A stretch of 64,000 bases of DNA. Origin: Pisolithus tinctorius. Lineage: Eukaryota; Basidiomycota; Agaricomycetes; Boletales; Pisolithaceae. The position numbers were made by a program, and so were the translations under genes. This document shows positions 25,126 through 36,647 of the stretch, one piece after another; the first letter of the stretch is position 1; every line of letters starts with the position of its first letter. The notes under the pieces were generated by a model. That model searched no databases, was not told the origin of the DNA, and worked only from the letters and a program-made list of their open reading frames with translations. The stretch lies in assembly GCA_024663395.1 (NCBI GenBank), contig JANFAH010000004.1, forward strand, positions 682,001-746,000. The letters run 5' to 3'.

Positions 25126-25562
25126 ATGACCGCACAGTGGTTCCGGTCAGTCTTTCTTGTCGGTAACCCATCGGGAGCCTACATATGTCCCTTCGGGGAT
25201 GGATGCACGCTACCTCTGGAGAATACAACCACTTCTATTTATGCCCACCTTCGCCTGCATGGTCACATTTACAAGCATCGTGACCGTGCTCCATGCCCCT
25301 GGCCGGGGTGTCGGAAGGAGACACGCTGGGGAAACGTCGCTCGACACGTCATAGAGCGTCATTTGCGGGTAAAATCGCAATGTATGTGGTGCGGACATAG
25401 TTATGTGAGAAGCGGAGCACTTGCAGCGCACATGGATGTTTGTATCGAGGTAAGACGTCATCCATGTCTCATCCAGACTGTGGCTTAGCTGCATCCTCCG
25501 CACAGGCTTATATCAAAAACATCTTCCAAGAATACCCAAATATAACTCACTACGAAGAATAA
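25126..25562 (+). CDS. Small C2H2-type zinc-finger protein
   Basis: From ATG 25126 (MTAQWFRSVFLVGNPSGAY) three consecutive Cys/His units follow: YICPFGDGC with later HLRLHGH, CPWPGCRKETRWGNVARH with HVIERH, and CMWCGHSYVRSGALAAH with a terminal His/Cys pair (HMDVC). A clean intron at 25450-25505 (gtaagacg...cacag) is in phase and adds AYIKNIFQEYPNITHYEE, stop at 25560-25562. Such short, diverged C2H2 proteins are numerous in mushroom genomes; DNA binding is likely but the target is unknown. Confidence 0.75.
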
Positions 25563-27711
25563 TCTGTTATTGCGTACTAGACACCTTCTCAGTGATTGCC
25601 TGGTTGGGATTTGTAAACGTACCACAAAAATGTAAATGTATCTTCCATAGTCTGTTAGGTGACTCTTTCTGTACCTCACCCAGTATACTTGTTCTATGTG
25701 GCGTGGTGTGAACCTCGCAACACATGTTCCCATGTTGGAAATTCAACTTTTGAATCGGAGACTCGTTTGGGCATAATCTTAGGGCATCTTTGTTAACTGG
25801 TATGGTTCATGAGCATTGCCTGACATGACTTGTGCCATCGACAATATTGTTGATATCTGCCTGGGCATATATGTTCATAATCCTTGCATCCGTGTAATTA
25901 ACATTGTGCGAATTACTAGTAAGTTACAAGAGCCACGCAGGATGGCCGACATCGTCAAGTCTTGCCCCATATGTGGTGCATCCCTTCACACTTTCCAGCT
26001 CTTTCATTCGCAAATCTCACCAGGCTCTTAAGCGCAGCGGCGTTCCAGGTTGATGGCAACGCTATCTATTATCGACCATAAGCTGGTTAAGTAAGTGAAG
26101 GTAATGACGTCAACCGACCCACCTCCATGCCAATGCTACGCTGTTCCTCAAAACCTATAGATCCCCGGATTTATATTCTCCGCATGCCCGATCTCGGAAT
26201 ATGATCGATCTATGTGGGCACGTTGACTTCATTTAAAGATCGTCCAGAAGAACCCTACGCGGTAATACGTCGGCACACTGAACTCCCCCCTCGTAGCATG
26301 CTCTGCGAACGCCGATCTCCCTCGTAGTAGAGGAGCACGCAGTTGAGTGATCGATATCCACTAAATCTTGGACACATTGGCATCGCGGCCAAATCTGCGG
26401 GGAAGAAACCTTTACCCATGTGGGCAGGGCAGCGTACTGCTGGCGTAGGCTTGGTGAATCCACATGGAAATCGCGAAGCCCTGATGCGAAGAACTACATA
26501 GCTGGATACGAGGACTTGCATTTGACGCTCTGTCCTGCCACTGAGAGTAGATCCGAGGAAACGAATATCTTCCGCCGAGTCTCCGGTAGTCCAACCCACC
26601 GGCGTCGGAGAAGGTGTTACCGCTCCAAATACTTGACGTCATCTGATATTGGTTTTCTTCCGACTATCTTTCATAGAGGCCAGCCTAAGAAACCCTTCGT
26701 GTTCCCCAACTCGTCGAGGTCCGTTGAGATTTTGAGCGTAGCCCCTTCAACACCATTTTTAGGTGTCCCAGGGCCATGATACGGGTTGTGAGGCCCTGAG
26801 AATCGACAAGTACGCTCAGCGCGGCGTTATAGCAAGCAGCTATGTAATACTCAAATCGGTCCGCCCGTTAACCGTAGCTGTAATCCAGTGTCCACTGTGG
26901 AGTGACCCACTCGCGAAGGCTGCAGACAATTTCGCGTACCGATATTCAATACCAGATTCACCTCAACTCGTGAATGGAATACGGGGTTCATTTTTCCCGA
27001 TATGTCTGGGTAGGTACAGTACTTGAGTACGCACACTGATTTCAAGAAGCAGAAGTACAACTTCTGGCTTTGACGGCCATGAATTCGAACGTAAACGTAA
27101 AGTGGACATGGGTCAAGAAGATGTTTGAGAGTTCAAGACAAGTGGTCGAGTTAGCGTGTGCAGGCGTCGGACGGTAGCGGGATGTGAGTGATCGGTACGT
27201 TAGCTCTTTCCGGGCTACAAATCATGCATCCGATCTACCCGTTTCCAACAGTACTCACCAGTAACTCCTCAGGTTGCATTTAGCATGGGCGTGAGGTCGG
27301 CACACTGACGTAGTGTGTGGACTATGGTGTGTAGTGTTGGTGTACATGAAGGCATTACGTAAGCTAGAGAACTTCCGCTTCGGGTCCGCGCTATTTCGGG
27401 ACAGCTTAACCTTCGCAAGCGATGTTGCTGCCGCTTTCCATGTATCGTCGTGGACCTCAGCTTGCAGTTGAAACATGCAGGAATATGAATATTGGGGATA
27501 CCTCAGTCCGGAAAGATCATTTCCGAAGCTCGGATGATGTCAACCAAGCTATACGTTGTCAAATAGAGTACGTGCGTGAAACGGCTTCACAGTGACGAGT
27601 GTACGTATTACAGTATTAAATTGCCGATATAAAGCCTTGGCTGGCCATGACTGAGTACTGAGCTTTTACTCATAGCTGCAGCCCAATTCCCTCCTTCAGC
27701 CTCCGACTGCG
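25563..27711. other. Gene-poor stretch, promoter of GH79 at right end
   Basis: About 2.1 kb without a recognisable gene. Overlapping frames on opposite strands at 26255-26780 have no domain and no supporting splice structure. No tandem repeat or transposon end was seen. Confidence 0.45.
27626..27634 (+). promoter_or_regulatory. TATA-like box of the GH79 gene
   Basis: GATATAAAG lies 78 bases before the start codon at 27712, a plausible distance for a fungal TATA element with a short 5' leader. Confidence 0.5.
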
Positions 27712-29695
27712 ATGGCTCCCATACATTCCTTTATTTTGCCAACTCTCCGACCCTCCTTTCTTTCTCTCAGTTTGATTTTTGTCCTGCTATCTGCGTTTTT
27801 TTGCAGTGGCTATGCGTCTCAGGTGCCAGTTCCAGTCACCGTTCAGCAAGGAGGTGTCTCCGGAACCATTGTTCAAGACAATTTTCTCGGGATATCTTTC
27901 GAACTGTATCCTTTTAATACACTATGTGTGTTCCCTTTTCCTCTACTTCTGCAGTTTGACTGAGGGAGCCACGTTCAGGGGGGGAATCACCGCAACAGAT
28001 GCCAACAGCTATGGAAAATTACTTGTCAAACCTGCGCGCCCGCATCCACTCGCCCCTCCGAATCCGCATTGGTGGAAATAGCATGGATAGTGCCGTCTAC
28101 GTTCCTACTCAAACTGAGATGATTATTGTCACTGGTGATCCTGCTGCCGACCCGGATGATGTTCCCGTCGACTTTGGGCCCATGCTCTTCACGGTATTGG
28201 ACGCTATGGAGAATGTGGTCGGTCAAATGGAGTTTATCGTCGGATTGAGCATGCGGAGCTCCAGCGACACAAATGCCGTCGAAGTTGCCAGGGATACAAG
28301 GAAAATACTTGGATATAGGCTTGACGCGATGTTGTTGGGCAATGTGGGTGGTTTAAGTTGCGCATTGTAACGGTGCTATGGTGAACCTTTCGCTTTCTAG
28401 GAACCCGATTTGTATGCCACCAATGGAGTACACCCGGGGTACACCATACCGGAATATGTATGTTACACCCGTCTCAAGCGATTCAAACTTTGTTATATTC
28501 CTTATTCTAGATCACAGATATCGGTACAATGCTTCAGGATTTGCGCAATTCACCATACGGTGATCTGGTTCCCGATACTATTGTCGGCGGACCCACCATT
28601 TGCTGTGACTGGTGAGACTATTTTCTAGTTCTTTTTATCTTTTTTCTTCTTCTAACATATTGTTCAGGAACCTGTCGGATGTCCTCGCTGCAGGCCTTTC
28701 AACATATCCTTATAAATACTATACGGTGCAACATTACGCCAAGAGTATCTGTAGCGGTCCAAATGCAAGCAACCAGAATATTACCTACTTCGTTTCGCAC
28801 ATGAACGGTAATTTAGCGAATAATCGCCGACGATAGTGGCGCTGACGGTTATACGTGATAGTTCCGACGTACACTAACTGGCAAAAACAGGGGGTGCAAA
28901 TGGCAAGCGACGCAGCGATTCCGGTTCTCGTTACTGAGTACAACACCGTCTCTTGTGGGGGCTCGAATATCTCGGACACGGTAGGTTAAGTGGCTCGATA
29001 CGTGAGCTTTTGTGGATCGGTTTTCTGACACTTTCGGTCCCGCCTTGAAATAGTTCGCGGCGACCTTGTGGGCCATCGACGCCGGGCTGAATTTTGCTTC
29101 GTCAGGCATGAGCGGCGCTTACATTCATACACGGGAGTACGGTATCCTTTATAACCTCTTCGACCCCCCGTCGCCGGAGACATCGACCGAACCCAACTGG
29201 CGCACAGGCTCACCGTACTATGCGGCACTTTTCCTCTCGGAGACGTTCATCGCGGGTGGAAGTATAGTTGTCGATCTCAACCTCGACAATTCTATCTACG
29301 ACCCTGCAGCTACAGTAGCCGGGTACGCAATTTACGACAGGGCCGGGATGAAAGCCAAGAGACTCGTTTTCTTCAACTATTATCGTGCCGACGATGCAGG
29401 TTCAGAATCAGCAGCTCGCAACTTCACGCTGGAAGGTGGCTTGGCCACTACTGCGGGGGTCCGGGTCCTCGCTGCTCCAAGCATATACGAACGCACGGAT
29501 ATCAGCTGGGCTGGCCAGACGGTTGGGCTGAATGGAGAACTGGATGGTACTCAGACCACCAATTATTACTATAACTGTGCGATGGGGTGCAACATTACTG
29601 TGCCTGGGCCGGGGGCTGCTCTTGTTCTGCTCGATGACGTCCCTGATGACTCGGAGTTCTTTATTGGGAGCTCGACTGTAGCACCACTAAGTTAG
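27712..29695 (+). CDS. Secreted glycoside hydrolase family 79 (beta-glucuronidase type)
   Basis: Retaining glycosidase that removes glucuronic acid (or its 4-O-methyl ether) from arabinogalactan-type glycans. Residues 1-36 (MAPIHSFILP...FCSGYAS) are a signal peptide. Then GTIVQDNFLGISFELYPFNT, MPTAMENYLSNLRAR, LRIRIGGNSMDSAVYV, the acid/base motif LLGNEPDLYA across an intron (about 28343-28400), IVGGPTICCDWN, YYTVQHYAKSIC, the nucleophile motif VLVTEYNTVSCGG, SGAYIHTREYGILYN, GSIVVDLN and a C-terminal beta-domain ending FFIGSSTVAPLS. Introns are 39-60 nt. The one after FNTL is odd (short, acceptor gag or a frame problem near the G7 run at 27979). Family membership is clear; exact substrate is not. 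Confidence 0.88.
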
Positions 29696-30039
29696 ATTCT
29701 GGCACTGTCGACATCGTTGCACCTTTGTCCTTTTTTTGACCTGCCGCGGGTTTACTGAAATTACATTACAGCACGTAATCATCCTGGCATTCAGATTTGA
29801 CACGTTAACGATCGGGTTGGAAATAGCCCCCACCTGTTGGAGACTCCCATCGAGAGCTGGATCCCTGATCAAATTTCATGGTAATCTGAACGACTGAAAC
29901 TCTTGCTTGAGTCATACAACTTTGGGGAGCTTCTGTGTCCATAACGACGTCAAGATGTTGCTCAGGTTCCATCACATCCCTGCTGGGCGATTGAAGGACG
30001 ACATTCTAATCGGCCTCCACGTACAGCCCGTGTCACTTC

Positions 30040-30360
30040 TTCCTGTCATATCTCGTTGAACTCCACTATGTTTCGGCCCTCAATTCTAGGAGGAATGCTT
30101 GCCGAGGCACCTTGGATAGCCATGGACAGAACCTCGTGAAGCTCTTCGTATACGAGTAACACCGGATAGGAAATTGAGGTCGATGATGTGTCCGCTTGAA
30201 AGATCACGTCTGGATGGCAAATCGAAAACATCTATCAGTAATCCAGAATTCCATACAACCTTGTCTGGGTAGCCGCGCATAAGGCACTCACAATCCTTCT
30301 GCGATTTGCGAAAAGGTCTACTTCGGTCGGATGATTTCCTCCCAGAGGCCGCGGTTGTAA
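30040..30360 (-). pseudogene. CDC123 3'-end fragment, inverted and internally deleted
   Basis: Reading leftwards, the sequence matches CDC123 from the region of LWEEIV through the intron near KD, HIIDLN and YEELHEVLS to GRNIVEF, near base-for-base in places (for example the 30 bases around the HIIDLN codons). The part encoding the FLPELRVIDSP segment up to the EALTLSE codons is missing, and frames are broken. A dead fragment in opposite orientation to the intact gene. Confidence 0.85.
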
Positions 30361-30419
30361 ATAATACACCAGCCCTTCGGGCAATCCAAGACGCGGACGC
30401 TGAATAGCATCTAAATTGG

Positions 30420-30830
30420 TTTACGAACTCTGACAGAGGGTTTTCGGCTTCCCAGATTCGTATGACATGAAATGTGAAGTATTTGTGGGAGGTGTTTTTC
30501 AGCATAAGCGTATTCTTCTCCCGCAGAACCTTCAAACCAACTCATGCATAGTGACCATTCCAAATGAAGTAGTTCTCGATCGTGAGGGGGATACTACTCG
30601 AGTCTTTGCGGTCGAGGAGGATCGGGAGCAAATACGCTCGCACGCTTCTGCCCGAAACTGAAACCAGCCAGTCTCTATCAGATGGTCAGTGCTCCAACGG
30701 GAATTGTGCACGGCAGCCATCGAGTCTCGAGCCCGTTTGGATGATTTGGGTATGAGAGAAACTATCGAACCTGTGGTCTGTTTTCCCCTGGCGACTGATA
30801 TTGGCTCGATTAAATGATTCGCGCCGGGGG
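30420..30830 (-). pseudogene. Carotenoid oxygenase fragment, inverted and internally deleted
   Basis: Reading leftwards from about 30800: a match to the codons of HWFDGFSQ, then VHNSRWSTDHLIE (VYNSRRSVDPLIE in copy 2), FQFRAEA (FSFGQKR), a jump over roughly 350 bases to the region of NYFILCIWSGHYA, then LKVLREKNTL, another jump and the codons of the CFHTINAWE region. Only about a quarter of the gene is left. It lies directly in front of the CDC123 fragment, the same gene order as at 18.7-22.2 kb. Confidence 0.8.
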
Positions 30831-31111
30831 CTCGTTCAATTACGGACATCGCGTTGCCCTGTTTGGTTCCGTGAGTGTCGAAAATTAGCACAGCCACACA
30901 GTCCAACACGGGTGGCAGCGTTGAACGTTGCTAGATACCCCGCGTGTGGCCGTTCAGATTGACTGGCACTGGGCAGTGCTGAAGTTTTTCTGGACTGTTT
31001 TGTTGGTCGGGATATGTTTTTGGCGCTCTCTTGGACTTGTTTCTTTTCGTAACCTCCACTCAACCGACCGCATCGGCCACACTTGCAACCGTCTCTTCCG
31101 ATTAACACATA
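30831..31111. promoter_or_regulatory. Upstream region of the TEA4/BUD14-like gene
   Basis: About 280 bases between the inverted relic and the start codon. It must hold the promoter, but no specific element is recognisable. Confidence 0.4.
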
Positions 31112-34100
31112 ATGCAAGCTCAGGACCAAAGCCCCCGTCGCTCTGTCAGACGTCAAGACACCTTTGACCTTCGCGACCAGATCATGGCGAACGACCACAC
31201 CAGTTCCAACATGCACGCTCATGCTGACGCAACGCACGGCATCGCGTATGTTGGGGGAGCGTCCGACGAGGAGCACTCCGTCCTCGAAGATGATTCAGAC
31301 GGCGAGGACCGCGAGATGGACTACATGGACGAGGAAGACGATGCTTCATCATCCCTTTCCATCCCAAACGAGTCTATCGACTTTGATTTGGTGTATTCCC
31401 TGCACACTTTCCAGGCCACTGTTGAGGGTCAGGCTAGCGTCGTCAAGGGCGACTCCCTCTTCCTAATGGACGATTCAAACAGCTACTGGTGGCTCGTCCG
31501 CGTGCTTAAGACACAGGATGTGGGATACATACCTGCAGAGAACATTGAGACACCGTTTGAGCGCCTGGCGCGCCTCAACAAACATCGTAATGTTGATGTA
31601 CGTCACCTCCCTCTGTCCTTGTCTACTCAGCAACAAATAGTAACCGTTCAAACGTAGCTCGCACAACCTACCCCACAAGAAGTCCAGAAGGATGTCGAGC
31701 GTGTGCGCAACAACCTTTCTTCGCGCGCGGGTTCTCACCATTCACCCTCCCCCATCCTCGGTGTTCCTGCAGCCATGGCCTCATGTCCTGGCACGAAGTC
31801 TGTCATGTTCACACCAGCGCTGTCTGTGCACAGATATCCCCCTGCGGTCTGGAACGAAGAAGAAGAGGAGGAGGAAGATATAGAATGGGACGACGGTGCA
31901 TATGAAGAAGAAGATTCAGAGCTTGCCGAGGAAATTAGTATTCGCCAGAGGCAGAGCCAGATACAAGACGACACCCAACATATGGATTTAATCCACATGG
32001 AGCCAGATGACGGCATGGGCTGGGACGACAGTGTCGCGGACGAAATACAAGCAGGCCGCGCTCAGAAATTGAAAGAGCAGCAGTTGCTTATGGTTCCCGA
32101 TGCTTCACTTTCGGGCACTGTGGACATGCAGCAACAGCAGGCACAAGAGATACTTATGGCACAGCAACGTCAACGGGAGCAGGAGCAGCAATTCCTTGCG
32201 CAACAAGCTCAGGCGCTGCGGCATCAGTCATCGAAAGATCGCTTGGCTGCCGATTCCGCCCGCAACTTGTCTCCGTCTTCACCTAGCAAGGCCGTCGATC
32301 CTGCAGAAGCTACTGGGACGAAGAAGCTTTCTGCCACACCCTCCATTGCGCGCGAGGAGCAACCGAGGCAGGGTCCCTTGCTCCCAAGTGCTATCATGCA
32401 ACAACAAGAGGAGGAACGCAAACGCACACGAGAAGAACTCGAGGCATTAGAAGAAGCCTCCAAGAAGAAGCACAAAGGGAAGGACAAGGGTGGTGCAAGT
32501 CCTGTCCCCGCATCCGCATCCAACCAACCTGTGAAGCCCTCATCTGGGGGTAAACTGCGGAAAGAGCACCGTGATACCACCGACGACGAAGGTAAGGAGA
32601 AGAAGAAGAAGGGTGGTGTATTCAGCTTGTTTGGGCGAAAGAAGGGCAAGGATAAGGACAAGGTATCCATTGAGAGCACTTCTTCGGACACCCTCCGCGG
32701 ATCGCAAGAGTCCGGCCGTTCCTCAGGCCTGCAACCTGGCGTTACTGTGGATCAGACAGCTGCAACTGTAGTGATGCAACAGCCTCAGCCATCCCTCCGC
32801 ACTTCTTCTGATACCAAGACCCCACCGCGACAGCAGCAACGCCCAACACCAACACCACAAGCGGCCCCTCATCAGCTGCAAGCACAAGTCTCCCAACACG
32901 CATCTCAATTACGCCAGCGCGACCAACAACAGCAGGCACTGTACCAACAATACCTCAATCGTTCACCATCTTCACCTCCAGAAGCTCCGTCCTACGGTTT
33001 GCAGTCGGCACCTGTTGTACTGGGCAACTCAAATGTATACAACGGTCCCGCTACTTCGGCTACTGGCTTGGGCCTCGGCCTTCCGTCGTCTCGGCCGCGT
33101 CCTGGATCTTTGGTGCTCACTGCTACGGCAGATGGTCAAGGAGTCGGCGTTCCCGAGCTCAGCGTCATGCGGCTTTTCGCAGGTAAAAATGTCCAAACGG
33201 AGGCAACTTTCAAAACCGTTCTGCTCAACGCCTCCACTACGACTGCCGAGCTGGTGCGACAGGCGATCCAGCGCTTCCGATTGCACGTGGGCGAGAGCGA
33301 AGCAGACTACTATCTCACTATTAAACAGGTTGAAGGCTCCTCTGCAGTGTTGTTACCAGATGAAAAACCCCTCCGTGTCTTTGAGTCTCTTGTCGAAGCA
33401 GCTAATATGGAGTTGCCGAAAGTAAAACGGAGCAGCGTCGGCAGTATTAGTTCCGTGTCGTCCAACCTCTCGATGCATCCCGCCATCCGCAAGTTATCCA
33501 TGAACGACTTCACTGATGACTCAGCTGTGAAGTTATACCTCAATAAGCGCCGCAACGGGGAAGAGGGTTCACTACTCGAGGAAGGCGACGAGACGATGAT
33601 TGCTGAATCAACCCGTGACTCAGCAGAGCTGATGACGTCTTCCGGCGTCAATGTCACCCCAGACCGATTTAGCTCGCCAAATTATCGTTTCGCTCTGCAA
33701 CTGGTCATTTACCCTGAAGATCTTCCGGATGATATGGTTTTCGACCCGCTAACGGAAGCCATCGTGTTCAAGGATACGCTTCTTGAACGGACGTCTACTA
33801 CATCCATTACTTCCGGCGTATCGCTGAGCTACCGACGGAAAGTCTTCACGTTCCCTAAGAACGTGACCGTTGCGGAAGTTATCGAGCTCGGGTTAGAGCG
33901 TTTCGGTATCGTTGACGGTGTGGTAGATGGAGGGGACGAAGTGGAGGACAAGTTGACCAATAGACGTAGTTCTACGAAAGTTCGCTACTGGTTGACTGCA
34001 TCTGTGCGAGGTCAAGGTGAATCCTCTTCGCTGGTGTGCCTATTCTGTTCAGGCTGACTCGCGGTTGTGCAGAGCGCGAACTTTCACCGTCAAGCAGAGT

Positions 34101-35435
34101 GGTGGACGCGTACACTCGACCCCCAGTGTTCAAGCGTGTACTGGAAGGAAAGCGAAGGTCTATGGATTCCGCGCAACTACTAGGAAGTATCGAGGACGTC
34201 AGCCCTGAAGATCCCGTTTTTATCCTTCGTCGCGCCATCTCTTACCGCACATCGACTTCGCGAAACCGCCTGTCCGCTCCCCTCGACGAGATCGCACTCC
34301 AGCATCTACGCGATTCTATTTCCGGATCAAGCGTCAGCTCCGACCCCGGCAACGCATCATCGGAGGATGTCAAGCCCAAGCAGCTTTCTCGTCAGGAGAT
34401 TATTGCTGCACAAAGGGCCGCGTCACGGGAGAAGCAACGCGCTATATTGTCAACCCAGGCGAATGCTCTCCGTGGAGTTGACGTGCTTCTTCCTGGAAAA
34501 TGCGATGATTCGTAGTTCGCGGTACGACTCCAATGAGAAGATGCGGTATTCGTACGTTCAAGACGGCGAGTCGTATGACATCAGCGACATCGTCGAGGAG
34601 GAACTGCGCGAGACAAGCGGTGCGCACAAGAACGACCTTTTGGAAGGCGCGTTCGATCGCACCAAAAATGGAATGCACGAAAAGATCGATCGAGTGTTGA
34701 CTAAAATTAAGGATGGGCGGCTCCAGTCACAAATCTCAACTTCGCAGTCGACTTCCAGCCAGACTGACAGTTTGGACTCTGCACGGTCCGCTTCATCGGC
34801 GTCTGAATATTCCGTTGATGATGGGCCAACGCTTCGTAGTGATGGTCGTACACCAACCCCGCTCGCTGGTGGGAGGAGGACGACCTCCCCGATTGCTGAT
34901 CTTGGTTCGCGTGACCCGACACCTACAGCAGATGGTCGTTACGGCCGCGCACGCTCGGGTAGTCCTCATGTATCCACTACGGTCTCTTCTCAGGCACATG
35001 CCATTCGCCAACCGTCCATCGCATCTGTGATGTCTGACCTATCGGCGTCGGCATACGCAACTCCCACTGCGCAGCTGCTCAGTCCCACGGGGAGCCCACA
35101 AACTGCCGCCATGCCCAAACTTCCAGTCAAACGACCGTATATTCCAAAAGACGACTTTGGCGTGTCGCAGATGATGGCTATTATCGAGATTGCGAGCAGG
35201 ACCCACCGTCCTATCGAACCCCCTCTGCACCCGGTGGATGAACTCCTCTTTGGGAAATCAGTTGAAGTCCAGTCTCTGCACCCCGATATTAGAGAAATTT
35301 ATTCGGGAGCGTTCCAACAGTTGGACGAAATGGACAAGGTAAGTTTCTCTCCTGGCTCCGTTGTGAACACGACCGCTCAGCGTGATTATGAAACAGACTC
35401 TAGACGAATATCTCCAACATGCTCTGACCGTTTGA
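31112..35435 (+). CDS. tea4: TEA4/BUD14-like SH3 polarity protein with RA-like domain
   Basis: Cell-polarity scaffold; in yeasts the family recruits type 1 phosphatase and formins to growth sites. From MQAQDQSPRRSVRRQDTF an acidic stretch leads to the SH3 domain (about residues 90-145): YSLHTFQATVEGQASVVKGD, SYWWLVRVLKTQDVGYIPAE and the family signature PFERLARLNKHRN. After an intron (about 31596-31657) comes a long acidic, Gln- and Lys-rich disordered part, then a Ras-association-like fold (ELSVMRLFAGKNVQTEATF, AELVRQAIQRF, SLVEAANMELP) and a second related block (FALQLVIYPEDLPDDMVFD). The frame shifts at an A4 run (34497-34500) where the conserved reading PGNAMIRSSRYD needs A3. The last exon gives TLDEYLQHALTV, stop at 35433-35435. 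The RA assignment is less certain than the SH3. Confidence 0.85.
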
Positions 35436-36647
35436 AACACATTGCATTTTCTATCTCTAAATCCGGTTTTTCAAGTCTTGGTACTCACATTATCTAGTAT
35501 TTGCTTCTCTGTACGTCCGTCCTTATGCTTGAACAAAATACATAAATTATACGACTGCGTCAACTGTGTTAGCCAACGATAATGTGTGTATTATGCATCC
35601 AGCCTGAGGCCAATGGATAGTGTTCGGCCTCTGAGGAAGCTGTATCTAACAAATGAGGTTTATGTGCTATTTGTAGGGTTCATGGAATGGAGTGGGGGAC
35701 ATAGATTCTAAGAAAGATGTGATCAATTTGATAGACCTCCCTGCATTTACAGTGGTTTTGCAAGAAAGATTTGCTGTGACAGAAAATCTTCAAAATTGCT
35801 GCCACCACTTAGTCACCCAGCAGCTAGCTCAGAATCAACATAACTCATGGACTATGCAAAGTTCCAGCAGATTTAGCTTCCTGGGAAGGTAGATACAGGG
35901 CACCGCAACTGTTCTGTTCCCAGTCAAAATTCACCCCTTCCGCAATGAAGGGCATATGGGTGTGGTGATTTTCTCTTGTTGTACATCACTGTCATATTCA
36001 CAACACCAAGCCACCTCTGTAACCCCCGACCCCCGGGATAGTCCTACAGCCCCTCTGACCACCCTCTGAGAGGCCTAGGGCTTTTCTGATGGCTTATTAA
36101 GCTGTATTGAGTCTTGTTTCTCTGACACACTGAGACCATTTTTTGACTTGTCCTAAGTTGCTCTGATCACTCTGGCAGTCCTTTGTGTCGATGAGGCCTA
36201 GGGCGTCAATGCTGTCCCAAATGCCAAACAGCTTCTGGGTCATATCTGATTCCTATTGTCTATGCTTTCTCTCCCTTTGGTACACAATGTGTTGTTGTTT
36301 TCTTGATGATATTGCTTCCATTTTTTGTGATGTAAGACATTGTTCTATGCACGAATGCATTGTGAATTCCCGATTCTACCAAGGCCTAGCAAGTGAGGCA
36401 GCAACCGAAGGTGCTAGTAGCAGACCCCACAAGGCCTAATCTGTATACAAGTCCAAGCGCTGTGGAAAGCAAAATACCCAAGAATTCATACCTCTCAGCA
36501 ATAGTGTGTAGTAGTCTCAATATTGAGAGCACCCAGGAACGCGACGTCTGGAAATATACATAGGTGAGTGGATATTGTTTACACGAACAGAGGTAGGCCA
36601 TAATAACGTCCATCAGTAATCGACATTCGAACGTGAAAGAATCCATC
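35436..36647. other. Intergenic region with an A+T-rich, CpG-poor insert (about 35640-36430)
   Basis: Base composition changes abruptly at about 35640 and returns at about 36430. The inner 790 bases are T-rich, have very few CG dinucleotides and contain short recurring aggcctag words (about 36069, 36190, 36382, 36431). A 66-codon frame at 35692-35892 has no known domain. It resembles the methylated-transposon composition seen after 53.5 kb, so it is probably a transposon remnant, but I found no terminal repeats that define it. Confidence 0.5.

Noticed and set aside
26255..26780. Opposing frames of about 115 codons as genes
   Set aside because: They overlap on opposite strands, show no domain and have no splice support.
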